Source of the DNA: Anderseniella sp. Alg231-50
GTDB lineage: Bacteria; Pseudomonadota; Alphaproteobacteria; Rhizobiales; Aestuariivirgaceae
Length of the DNA stretch: 64,000 bases
Assembly: GCF_900149695.1 (NCBI RefSeq)
Contig: NZ_LT703007.1
Location: 186,001 to 250,000 of the forward strand
Direction: 5' to 3'
The position numbers and the translations under genes are program-made. Positions 17,318 to 25,400 of this stretch are shown here, piece by piece (within the stretch, counting starts at the first letter, position 1; each line of letters starts with the position of its first letter). The notes beneath the pieces are model-generated. The model did no database searches. It was not told the DNA's origin and saw only the letters and a list, made by a program, of their open reading frames with translations.

Positions 17318-19704
17318 TGGTCGGTGAACAGCAGGGCCGGAATTTCCGAGCTTCCCTCTGTCAGACCGGTCGCGGCGTGCACGATGGCGTTGGCATCAAT
17401 GCCGAAATGATCGTACAGATCGGCAATACTGCCGGTCTGGCCGAAGTGCTCCACGCCGAGCGGGATTGTCCGGTGCCCGACCACGCCGCCCAGCCAGGCA
17501 AGCGTCGCCGGATGACCGTCAATGACGGTGACAATCGAGCAGTTGCCCGGCAGCGGCGACAACAATGCCTCGATGTGACTGCGCGCCCGGGCATTGCCGC
17601 GCCGGCGATCACGTTGCGCGGCTGTCCAACCGGCATTCAGTCTATCTGCCGACGTAACGGCCAGAACGCCGACGTCGCGCCGGACCTCGGCAATACGTGC
17701 CGCCGCCGCAATGGCCTGCGGTGCAACGCAGCCCTGATAGGCAATGACCACTTCGCAGTTCGGACCCGGCTCGCGCAGCCAGTAAGCCCCGTCAATGGTG
17801 CCCTGCCGGAAGTCGTCATTGGCACGGGTACCGGGCTGTTCAATCGGATTGGTGCTCAGGCGCAGATACACCGAGCCGCCGGTTTCGTCGCGCAGCCAGG
17901 TTCGTTCGTCACGGTCGCCTTCGCCATCCTTCTGCATGTAGTCGAATGCCCACTGCATGATGACCGCCAGTTCATCGACGAAGGCAGGCTCGAACGCCGC
18001 CAGCCCGTCCTGGCTCATACCGATCAGTGGTGAACCGACAGACTGATGGGCCCCGCCTTCAGGCGCCAGCGTGACGCCGGACGGGGTGCCGACGATCATG
18101 AAACGGGCATCCTGATAGCAGGCATAGTTCAGCGCATCGAGACCGCGGGCGACAAACGGGTCGTACACAGTGCCGACCGGCAGCAGGCGCTTGCCGAACA
18201 AGGAATGCGACAGGCCGGCAGCGCCGAGCAGCAGGAAGAGGTTCATTTCGGCAATGCCGAGCTCGATATGCTGGCCTTCCGGCGTGAACTCCCATTTCGC
18301 CGTGGACGGGATTTTCTCGCTGATGAAGGTGTCGGCCTGTTCGGTGCGGGCAAACAGCTTGCGCCGGTTGACCCAGGGGCCCAGGTTGGTGGTGCCGGTG
18401 ACATCCGGTGACGTGGTGACGATGCGCTCGGCCAGCACACTGTCACCCTTCGACAGGTCATCGAGCACCTTGCCGAAACCCATCTGGGTAGAAATTTCAC
18501 GTTCGCTGGAGGGTTCGATATCCGGCACCGGTATTGCCGGCTCGCTGAACCGGCGCACGCCTTTGGAAAAGAACGCCGTCTGGTCCAGAAATGCCTGCAG
18601 CGCATTGGCATCACTGACTGTTGCGAACCGGTCCCATTCCTCGCCCTCGGCCACGCCCATGTGCTGTTGCCACGCCGCCATCTGGGTCTTGTTCATCAGC
18701 CCGCCATGATTGTCCTTGTGGCCGGCAATGGGGGTGCCCCATCCCTTTACGGTATAGGCGAGGAAACAGACCGGCCGGTCATGGTCGACGGCAGCGAATG
18801 CCTCGGCCATAGTCGCCACGCAATTGCCGCCGAGGTTTTCCATCAGTTCGGCCAGTTGGTCATCCGACCTTGCATCGATCAGCGCCGTCACATCGCCCTG
18901 GTCGCCAAGATCATCCATGAGGCGCTTGCGCCAGACTGATCCGCCCATGAATGTCAGGGCTGAATAAAGCTGGTTCGGACAGGCATCGATCCAGGCTTGC
19001 AGCTTGTCGCCGCCGCGTTCTTCGAAAGCAGCGCGCTGCAGATGGCCGTATTTGACGCGCACCACATCCCAGCCGAATGTATCGAATATCTTTTCCACCT
19101 GTTGCCAGAGGCCTTCGCGCACCACGCCGTCCAGCGACTGGCGGTTATAATCGATGACCCACCAGGTGTTGCGCAGGTCGTTCTTCCAGCCTTCCTGCAA
19201 GGCTTCATAAATGTTGCCCTCGTCCAGTTCGGCGTCCCCGACCAGCGCCACCATCCTGCCGAGCGGCACTCCCTGCCCCCAGGCCTTGGCGGTGATGTAG
19301 TCCTGCACCAGCGAAGCAAATGAGGTTATCGCGACGCCAAGGCCCACCGACCCGGTCGAAAAGTCGACATCGTCGATATCCTTGGTGCGTGACGGATAGG
19401 ACTGGACCCCGCCGTACCCTCTAAAATTCTCCATCTTCTCACGCGTCTGGTTACCCATCAGATATTGAATGGCATGAAAGATCGGCGAGGCATGCGGTTT
19501 CACAGCCACCCGGTCCTCGGGCCTGAGTGCGGAGAAATACAGCGCGGTCATGATCGACACCATCGAGGCGGACGATGCCTGATGGCCGCCGACCTTGATA
19601 CCGTCAGCCTTGGGCCGGATGTGGTTGGCGTTGTGGATCATCCAGTGCGACAGCCACAAAAGCCGTTGCTCAATGGTCTTCAGATGGGTTTGTGTTTCGG
19701 TCAT
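17314..19704 (-). CDS. mdeB: MdeB-like homodimeric 2-oxoacid dehydrogenase E1 (AceE/transketolase family)
   Basis: A 796-residue thiamine diphosphate enzyme of the AceE-like E1 class. The ThDP motif is VALVGDAELDEGNIYEALQ with the downstream Asn in VIDYNRQSLDG (about residues 165-210). The N-terminal GGHQASSASMVSIMTALYF and KPHASPIFHAIQYLMG blocks are those of AceE. The C-terminal pyrimidine-binding and transketolase C domains follow. In Pseudomonas putida, MdeB, an E1 homologue beside methionine gamma-lyase, is linked to oxidation of 2-oxobutyrate; the arrangement here is the same. It starts 9 bases after mdeA. The E2/E3 partners are not in the window and may be shared with the pyruvate dehydrogenase complex. 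Confidence 0.88.
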   Translation of the reverse strand: MTETQTHLKTIEQRLLWLSHWMIHNANHIRPKADGIKVGGHQASSASMVSIMTALYFSALRPEDRVAVKPHASPIFHAIQYLMGNQTREKMENFRGYGGVQSYPSRTKDIDDVDFSTGSVGLGVAITSFASLVQDYITAKAWGQGVPLGRMVALVGDAELDEGNIYEALQEGWKNDLRNTWWVIDYNRQSLDGVVREGLWQQVEKIFDTFGWDVVRVKYGHLQRAAFEERGGDKLQAWIDACPNQLYSALTFMGGSVWRKRLMDDLGDQGDVTALIDARSDDQLAELMENLGGNCVATMAEAFAAVDHDRPVCFLAYTVKGWGTPIAGHKDNHGGLMNKTQMAAWQQHMGVAEGEEWDRFATVSDANALQAFLDQTAFFSKGVRRFSEPAIPVPDIEPSSEREISTQMGFGKVLDDLSKGDSVLAERIVTTSPDVTGTTNLGPWVNRRKLFARTEQADTFISEKIPSTAKWEFTPEGQHIELGIAEMNLFLLLGAAGLSHSLFGKRLLPVGTVYDPFVARGLDALNYACYQDARFMIVGTPSGVTLAPEGGAHQSVGSPLIGMSQDGLAAFEPAFVDELAVIMQWAFDYMQKDGEGDRDERTWLRDETGGSVYLRLSTNPIEQPGTRANDDFRQGTIDGAYWLREPGPNCEVVIAYQGCVAPQAIAAAARIAEVRRDVGVLAVTSADRLNAGWTAAQRDRRRGNARARSHIEALLSPLPGNCSIVTVIDGHPATLAWLGGVVGHRTIPLGVEHFGQTGSIADLYDHFGIDANAIVHAATGLTEGSSEIPALLFTDQ

Positions 19705-19713
19705 GAACCTGGT

Positions 19714-20919
19714 CTATGCAGCTTTCAAATTGGTGGCCCCCGGCAAGGCCTGCTCGAGATCTGCCAGTATATCGTCGACACCCTCAAGCCCGATCGACAG
19801 GCGGACAAGGCCATCGCTGATACCATGCACCATTCGTTCTTCCGCTGTATAGGTGGAATGCGTCATGCTGGCGGGGTGCTGGATCAGGGTTTCCGTGTCA
19901 CCCAGCGACACAGCGCGCCCGATCATCTCAAGGCGGTTCATCAGGGTGCGCCCGGCGTCAAGGCCGCCTTCAAGTTCAAAGGCAATCATGCCGCCAAAGC
20001 CGGACATCTGCCGGCAGGCCAGTTCATGCTGGTCAAATCCGGGCAAGCCGGGATAGCAGACCTTTGTGACGGCTGGATTTTCATCCAGCATGCGAGCAAC
20101 AGTCATGGCACTCTGGCAATGCCGGTCCATGCGCAATTCCAGGGTCTTGATGCCGCGCAGTATCAACATGGCATTGAACGGCGCCATGACGGCGCCGGTC
20201 ATGTCCTTCATCCCGAACATGCGGATTTCGGCGATCATCTCCGCACTTCCAACGACAAGTCCTGCAACCACGTCGCCATGTCCACCGAGATACTTTGTGG
20301 CCGAATGCACCACCAGATCAGCGCCCAGCGTGACAGGACGGGTCAGGTACGGTGTGGCATAGGTATTGTCGACCACGACCACCGCGCCTTGCGTGTGCGC
20401 AATCTCCGATACACGTTTAATATCAACCAGCCGCATGTTGGGATTGGCCGGGGTCTCGAAGTACACCACCTTGGTCCTGTCGCTGATTGCGCCGACCAGG
20501 TTGTCCGGCTCTGTCAGATCCACATGCGTAATCACGACGCCGAACTTACCCAGCCCGTGCTGCAGATAGGAGAATGTGCAGCCATACAGCGTCTTGTCGA
20601 CAATGATCTCATCGCCCGGGGCAACCAGGGTCCACAAGGTGGACGAGATGGCTCCCATGCCGGAAGCCAGCGCCAGGCCTGCCTCGGCCTCTTCCAGGTC
20701 GGCAATCCGCCGCTCCAGCAGGTCAAGCGTGGGGTTTGATATGCGCGAGTAGATGTGACCCTGCCTGTCTCCGCTGAACATTTCTCCGCCAGCTTCGGCG
20801 GTTTCGAATGCGAAGGTCGACGTGAGATGCACTGGCGGTGTCAGGGCACCTTCGTGGTCAGCCGGTTCATAGCCATGGTGAATTGCCCGCGTTGAAAAGC
20901 TCCTGGATGATGATTTCAT
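19714..20919 (-). CDS. mdeA: L-methionine gamma-lyase
   Basis: A 401-residue PLP enzyme of the Cys/Met metabolism family. It should split methionine into methanethiol, ammonia and 2-oxobutyrate. Key residues map with a constant offset of two onto the P. putida enzyme: Tyr57 and Arg59 (YSRISNPTL), Tyr112 and Cys114 (TLYGCTFSYL), Lys209 (SATKYLGGHGD), and Lys238-Asp239 (GMKDM). The cysteine at 114 is diagnostic of methionine gamma-lyase and separates it from cystathionine gamma-synthase and beta-lyase. GGAGGC lies five bases before the ATG at 20919; the longer frame to 20952 is not needed. It is followed by mdeB and is divergent from an Lrp-type regulator. Confidence 0.93.
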   Translation of the reverse strand: MKSSSRSFSTRAIHHGYEPADHEGALTPPVHLTSTFAFETAEAGGEMFSGDRQGHIYSRISNPTLDLLERRIADLEEAEAGLALASGMGAISSTLWTLVAPGDEIIVDKTLYGCTFSYLQHGLGKFGVVITHVDLTEPDNLVGAISDRTKVVYFETPANPNMRLVDIKRVSEIAHTQGAVVVVDNTYATPYLTRPVTLGADLVVHSATKYLGGHGDVVAGLVVGSAEMIAEIRMFGMKDMTGAVMAPFNAMLILRGIKTLELRMDRHCQSAMTVARMLDENPAVTKVCYPGLPGFDQHELACRQMSGFGGMIAFELEGGLDAGRTLMNRLEMIGRAVSLGDTETLIQHPASMTHSTYTAEERMVHGISDGLVRLSIGLEGVDDILADLEQALPGATNLKAA

Positions 20920-20959
20920 GACAGCCTCCGATGTTTGTACTCGGTCCAGCATATGTGAG

Positions 20960-21023
20960 GTTGGCAGGCTAAATATTGCTATTTATGCCAATATTACTGT
21001 ATTTATTGGAATTATATGCCAAC
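20960..21023. promoter_or_regulatory. Repeated TTGGCA/TGCCAA motifs between mdeA and mdeR
   Basis: The 104-base divergent region is AT-rich and holds GTTGGCA (20960-20966), TGCCAA (20986-20991) and TGCCAAC (21017-21023). The first and last are perfect inverted copies; the middle one repeats the last at a 31-base step, about three helical turns. Lrp-type regulators bind such phased sites, so this is a candidate MdeR operator. This is inference from arrangement only. Confidence 0.4.
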
Positions 21024-21494
21024 ATGGAATTCGATATGGACCCCAAAGACCGTCAGATCATACGCGCGCTGCAGCGCAATGGCCGCATGACCAACCAGGA
21101 CCTGGCAGCCGAAGTGAATTTGTCTCCGTCGCCCTGCCTCAGAAGACTGAAGAACCTTGAGGCCAGCGGCGCCATTCGCGGCTACAGCGTGAGCGTGGAC
21201 GCCAGGGCCTACGGCCTTCCGGTAAACGTGTTTGTACGTGTCAGCCTGGAAAGGCATACCGAAGATGTGGTGCAGCATTTCGAAAGCCGGGTCAGGGCCA
21301 TCGATGAAGTATTGGAATGCTATGTGATGACCGGCGTTTCGGATTATCTTCTGCGCGTCGTGGTGGCAGACCTCGATGACTATGAGAAATTCGTCCGCAA
21401 ACGGCTGCATCCCATTGGCGGCATTGGATCAATTGACACCAGCTTCGCCTACGGAACCGTCAAGAAAACCGATGTCTTTCCGGCAATTGACTGA
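21024..21494 (+). CDS. mdeR: Lrp/AsnC-family regulator, MdeR-like
   Basis: A 156-residue Lrp/AsnC transcription factor. The N-terminal helix-turn-helix is DRQIIRALQRNGRMTNQDLAAEVNLSPSPCLRRLKNLE (key parts: MTNQDLAAEVNLSPSPCLRR), and the C-terminal RAM ligand domain contains VFVRVSLERHTE and ECYVMTGVSDYLLRVVV. The ATG at 21024 is chosen; another ATG lies at 21036 and the frame opens at 20976. The gene is divergent from mdeA, as mdeR is in P. putida, so activation of mdeAB by methionine is the likely role. Confidence 0.85.
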   Translation: MEFDMDPKDRQIIRALQRNGRMTNQDLAAEVNLSPSPCLRRLKNLEASGAIRGYSVSVDARAYGLPVNVFVRVSLERHTEDVVQHFESRVRAIDEVLECYVMTGVSDYLLRVVVADLDDYEKFVRKRLHPIGGIGSIDTSFAYGTVKKTDVFPAID

Positions 21495-21547
21495 CCCTAC
21501 CTGCACTGCCTCGCAGTAAAGGTGTGCTGAAACAACTGCCCGGAACG

Positions 21548-21649
21548 CTACTTTTTCCCCTGACGATAGGACATGGTCGCCAGCACGATCCCGAACGATA
21601 CAAAGGCAACTATGACCATGGCGAGATACAATTGCTCATAGGTTGTCAT
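21548..21649 (-). CDS. Small membrane protein (33 aa)
   Basis: The sequence MTTYEQLYLAMVIVAFVSFG continues into a single transmembrane helix (about 8-26) and a basic tail (YRQGKK), giving inside-positive topology. GGAG lies 8 bases upstream of the ATG at 21649. Codon structure and ribosome site support a real gene although it is very short. It lies between mdeR and the nrdJ control region; the CtrA-type site 200 bases to its right could serve either gene. Function unknown; subunits of respiratory complexes look like this. Confidence 0.6.
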   Translation of the reverse strand: MTTYEQLYLAMVIVAFVSFGIVLATMSYRQGKK

Positions 21650-21824
21650 GACTTCATCTCCGTTGTTCAGATACCTGATCCGATGGAGAGTGTGTCGCCG
21701 GTGATGAAAATGCGTGTTGATCCAGATCAATCCAGCGAGACCGTTGAGCGCTCCGATTCCCGGCCACTCGCCTGATTCTCGCGATTATCACCATCACCAC
21801 AACTTAAACGTGTATTTTTAACTT

Positions 21825-21848
21825 CCAAAGCAACCCTGGGTGCTTTGG
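21825..21848. repeat. Inverted repeat CCAAAGCA / TGCTTTGG
   Basis: A perfect 8-bp inverted repeat with an 8-base spacer lies directly left of the CtrA-type site. It could be a small hairpin or a dyad operator. A short A/T run on its left side gives some terminator likeness for leftward transcription. Role uncertain. Confidence 0.35.
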
Positions 21849-21850
21849 CG

Positions 21851-21865
21851 TTAACCTGTCGTTAA
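21851..21865. promoter_or_regulatory. CtrA-type binding site TTAA-N7-TTAA
   Basis: TTAA at 21851-21854, seven bases (CCTGTCG), and TTAA at 21862-21865; both halves continue as TTAACC. This matches the full CtrA consensus known from Caulobacter and other Alphaproteobacteria. It sits 560 bases upstream of nrdJ and 200 bases upstream of the small leftward membrane protein gene, so which of the two it controls is open. Confidence 0.5.
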
Positions 21866-22028
21866 CCAAAAACTTCACCGGTTTGAAATGTGACCGGCAC
21901 TATATCTCGTGGTGTCAGCGCGGTGTTCAGAACCATGACGGTCGCGTGACGTCAGATATCTATGGATAGTTACTGCCGCAATGCCGCGGAATCGTTGAGG
22001 TTCGGGGGCGAATCGTGGCTATCTCCGG

Positions 22029-22060
22029 TTATCCACAGAACCTGTCAAGGCTGTGGATAC
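22029..22060. promoter_or_regulatory. Pair of DnaA-box-like sites in inverted order upstream of nrdJ
   Basis: TTATCCACA at 22029-22037 is a perfect match to the DnaA box TTATNCACA. TGTGGATAC at 22052-22060 is the reverse complement of GTATCCACA, one mismatch. Together they form the inverted repeat TATCCACAG / CTGTGGATA with a 12-base spacer. DnaA is known to regulate nrdAB in E. coli, so direct DnaA control of nrdJ is plausible; a replication-origin role is not supported because there are too few boxes and no AT-rich unwinding element beside them. Confidence 0.55.
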
Positions 22061-22072
22061 TATATGTTGTGT
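22057..22072. promoter_or_regulatory. NrdR-box-like site
   Basis: The 16-mer at 22057-22072, ATACTATATGTTGTGT, matches 14 of 16 positions of the NrdR box (ACACWATATAWWGTGT-type palindrome). It overlaps the second DnaA-like box. A weaker candidate (12 of 16) lies at 21897-21912. NrdR boxes are usually paired; the second partner at the normal spacing is not clear. It fits the class II reductase gene it precedes. Confidence 0.55.
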
Positions 22073-22100
22073 TAGGGTTTCGTTAACACACTAGGTATTG

Positions 22101-22422
22101 ACGAGAGCCCGCAATCGGCACTACATTCATGTGCATGGGAACGGGGCATGGGACGGCTCGGAGTTAGGGCCATCCCCAAGGTAATTTTAGTTACCGAACT
22201 CCAAGGTCTAACGATGGATAAAGCGGAGTAATACCGCACTATCCAAACGGGGAAGCTGTGACTTGTGCGTACGGGCTGGGAAGCCAGGTACGCGTGAAGG
22301 TAAAGCTTTGCTGCGAAGTCTTGTCTGTAGGGGGGCGTAAGAACAATGGGATCGCTGAAAAGCGCTTGAAAACAACAACTTGATCAATTGAAAGCAGATA
22401 GGCTGCTTTGAAGGGGAATACA
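22101..22422 (+). promoter_or_regulatory. Highly structured 5' leader of nrdJ (candidate cis-regulatory RNA)
   Basis: The roughly 300 bases before nrdJ hold many nested complementary arms. GGGG-C-ATGG (22143-22151) pairs CCAT-CCCC (22170-22177); GGAGTT in that loop (22160-22165) pairs AACTCC (22197-22202), making a pseudoknot around the hairpin GGTAA/TTACC (22180-22195). Next is TGGATA-GCGG / CCGC-TATCCA (22215-22245). Then GACTT (22260) and AAGTC (22316) enclose GCGTAC-CTGG / CCAG-GTACGC (22267-22293). CGCT-GAAA-AGCG (22353-22364) has a GNRA tetraloop. AAAGCAG/CTGCTTT (22391-22409) stands right before the ribosome site AAGGGG. This density is far above chance and suggests a ligand- or protein-sensing leader; the ligand is unknown. 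No cobalamin-riboswitch core was recognised. Confidence 0.6.
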
Positions 22423-25400
22423 ATGCGGGTAGAACGGCGCTTTACAGCCGAAGGTAAAGGTCCATATGCAGGTGTGGAGTTTCGCAAGGCGACCAGCGAA
22501 ATCAAGAACCCTGACGGGTCTATCGTGTTTCAGCTCAAGGACATCGAAGTCCCCAAGGCCTGGAGCCAGGTTGCCTCCGACATCATCGCACAGAAATACT
22601 TCCGCAAGGCCGGTGTACCCGCACGGCTGAAAAAGGTTGAGGAAAATTCCGTCCCGTCATGGCTGTGGCGCTCCGTGGAAGACACAGATGCGCTGGCAGA
22701 GTTGCCTGAAGACGAACGCTATTCTTCTGAAATGTCTGCACAGCAGGTGTTCAACCGGCTGGCCGGCACGTGGACCTACTGGGGCTGGAAAGGCGGTTAC
22801 TTCGATGCCGAAGAAGATGCGCTGGCGTTTTACGAAGAGATGGTCAACATGCTGGCGACCCAGCGTTGTGCACCAAACAGCCCGCAATGGTTCAACACCG
22901 GCCTGCACTGGGCCTATGGTATCGACGGTCCCGGCCAGGGCCACCACTATGTCGACTTTGAAACCGGCAAGCTGACCAAGTCCACTTCGTCTTATGAACA
23001 CCCGCAGCCACATGCCTGCTTCATCCAGTCGATCTCCGACGACCTGGTCAATGAAGGCGGCATCATGGACCTGTGGGTGCGCGAAGCCCGCCTGTTCAAA
23101 TACGGCTCCGGTACCGGATCCAACTTCTCCTTCATCCGCGGCGAGAACGAGCCCCTGTCAGGCGGCGGCAAATCCTCCGGCCTGATGAGCTTCCTGAAGA
23201 TCGGCGATCGCGCTGCCGGCGCCATCAAGTCCGGTGGCACGACGCGCCGCGCCGCCAAGATGGTGGTGGTGGATGTCGATCATCCCGACATCGAGGCCTA
23301 TATCGACTGGAAGGTGAAGGAAGAAGAAAAGGTTGCGGCACTGGTAACCGGCTCCAAGGTCACCCAGCAGCACCTGAAGATCATCATGAAGGCGTGCGTC
23401 AACTGCGACGGCCCTGGCGATGACTGCTACAATCCAGCCAAGAACCCTGCCCTGAAGCGCGCCATCAAGGATGCGCGCAAGTCACATGTGCCTGACAGCT
23501 ACATCAAGCGCGTCCTGCAGTTTGCGGCACAGGGCTTCAAGGAAATCGAATTCGACACCTATGACACCGACTGGGACGGCGAGGCCTACCGCACGGTATC
23601 CGGCCAGAATTCCAACAACTCGGTCCGCGTGACCGACGAGTTCCTGCGGGCCGTTGAAAACGGTTCTTCCTGGGACCTGAAATGGCGCCTGCAAGACGGG
23701 GTCGCCAAGACAATCGATGCCGGCGACCTGTGGGGCAAGATCGGCAATGCGGCGTGGGCCTGTGCCGACCCGGGTATCCAGTTCCACACCACCATCAATG
23801 ACTGGCACACCTGCCCGGCCTCCGGCGACATCCGCGCATCAAACCCATGTTCGGAATACATGTTCCTGGATGACACTGCCTGTAACCTGGCGTCGCTGAA
23901 CCTGTTGACCTTCCTCGACAAGTCCAACTCGAAGTTCGACATCGAAGGCTTTGAGCACGGTGTCCGCCTGTGGACCATGGTGCTGGAAATCTCCGTCCTG
24001 ATGGCACAGTTCCCGTCCAAGGAAATCGCCAAAAGGTCCTACGAGTACCGCACGCTGGGCCTCGGCTTCGCCAATATCGGCGGCATGCTGATGACGTCCG
24101 GCATCTCCTATGACTCAGATGAAGGCCGCGCCATCTGTGGCGCCATCTCGGCCATCATGACCGGTGTGTCCTACGCAACGTCTGCCGAAATGGCCGGCGA
24201 GCTTGGCCCCTTCCCCGGCTACAAGAAAAACGCAAAGGCCATGCTGCGGGTCATGAAGAACCATCAGCTTGCCGCGCGCGGATCTTCTCAAGGCTATGAG
24301 AAGCTGGCGGTGAACCCGGTGCCACTTGACCATGCAAACTGTGCCGACAAGGACCTGGTGGCACACGCTGTTGCCGCCTGGGACCGGGCCGTGAAGCTCG
24401 GCGCCAAGAACGGCTACCGCAATGCGCAGGCCACGGTGATCGCCCCGACCGGCACCATCGGGCTGGTCATGGATTGCGATACTACAGGTATCGAGCCTGA
24501 CTTTGCCCTGGTGAAGTTCAAGAAGCTGGCCGGCGGCGGTTACTTCAAGATCATCAACCGCGCCGTGCCTGCAGCCCTGCACACGCTGGGCTACAGCGAA
24601 GGCCAGATCGAAGGCATCATCAAATATGCCGTCGGCAACGGTACGCTGTCAGGTGCTCCCGCCATCAACCATGAAACGCTGAAAGCCAAGGGCTTCACGT
24701 CCAAGGAACTGCAGATCGTGGAAGATGGCCTGGCATCGGCGTTCGATATCAAGTTCGTGTTCAACAAGTGGACGCTGGGCGAAGAATTCTGCACCAAGAC
24801 ACTCGGCATCTCCGCCGAACAGCTTGACGATTTCAACTTCTGCGTGTTGAGCCACCTCGGTTTTGCCAAGGCGGACATCGAGGCAGCCAATGTCTTCGTC
24901 TGCGGTGCCATGACGCTGGAAGGCGCACCGGAACTGCAGGACGAGCACCTGCCCGTCTTCGACTGCGCCAATCCGTGCGGCCGTCTCGGCAAGCGCTACC
25001 TGTCGGTGGACAGCCACATCCGCATGATGGCGGCAGCACAGCCGTTCATCTCGGGTGCCATCTCGAAGACCATCAACATGCCGAACGAGGCAACCGTTGA
25101 GGACTGCCAGGCGGCCTACATGCTGTCGTGGAAGCTGGCCCTGAAGGCCAATGCGCTGTACCGCGACGGATCCAAGCTCAGCCAGCCGCTCAATGCAGCA
25201 CTGATCGAGGATGAGGACGAAGACGCCGATGACATGATCGATCAGGTCGCCGCCATGCCGCAGACACAGCGGGTGGAAAAGGTCGTCGAGAAGGTCATCG
25301 AAAAGGTGCTGGCGCGCGAGCGCGAAAAACTGCCGCAGCGGCGCAAGGGCTATACCCAGAAGGCCATTGTCGGCGGGCACAAGGTCTACCTGCGCACCGG

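Larger units (their letters stand above)
21755..22014. other. Cluster of four GANTC sites upstream of nrdJ
   Basis: GANTC, the CcrM methylation target in Alphaproteobacteria, occurs at 21755 (GATTC), 21774 (GATTC), 21989 (GAATC) and 22010 (GAATC). The random expectation is about one per 256 bases, so four here are a mild enrichment next to cell-cycle-type sites. Confidence 0.4.

Noticed and set aside
19465-20739. 424-codon open frame opposite mdeA/mdeB
   Set aside because: Antisense across two recognised genes, with shadow composition (His/Arg-rich).
22029-22060. Chromosomal replication origin
   Set aside because: Only two DnaA-like boxes and no dnaA, gidA, hemE or AT-rich unwinding region nearby; a regulatory role for nrdJ is more likely.
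22216-22245. Similarity to 16S rRNA (GAGTAATACCGCAC)
   Set aside because: The match is limited to a few bases that also appear as part of an independent hairpin; no other rRNA helices are present.
22101-22422. Cobalamin riboswitch upstream of nrdJ
   Set aside because: I looked for the B12 box and the GCCACUG core of the AdoCbl riboswitch and did not find them. The fold appears to be a different one, although a divergent form cannot be excluded without covariance search.
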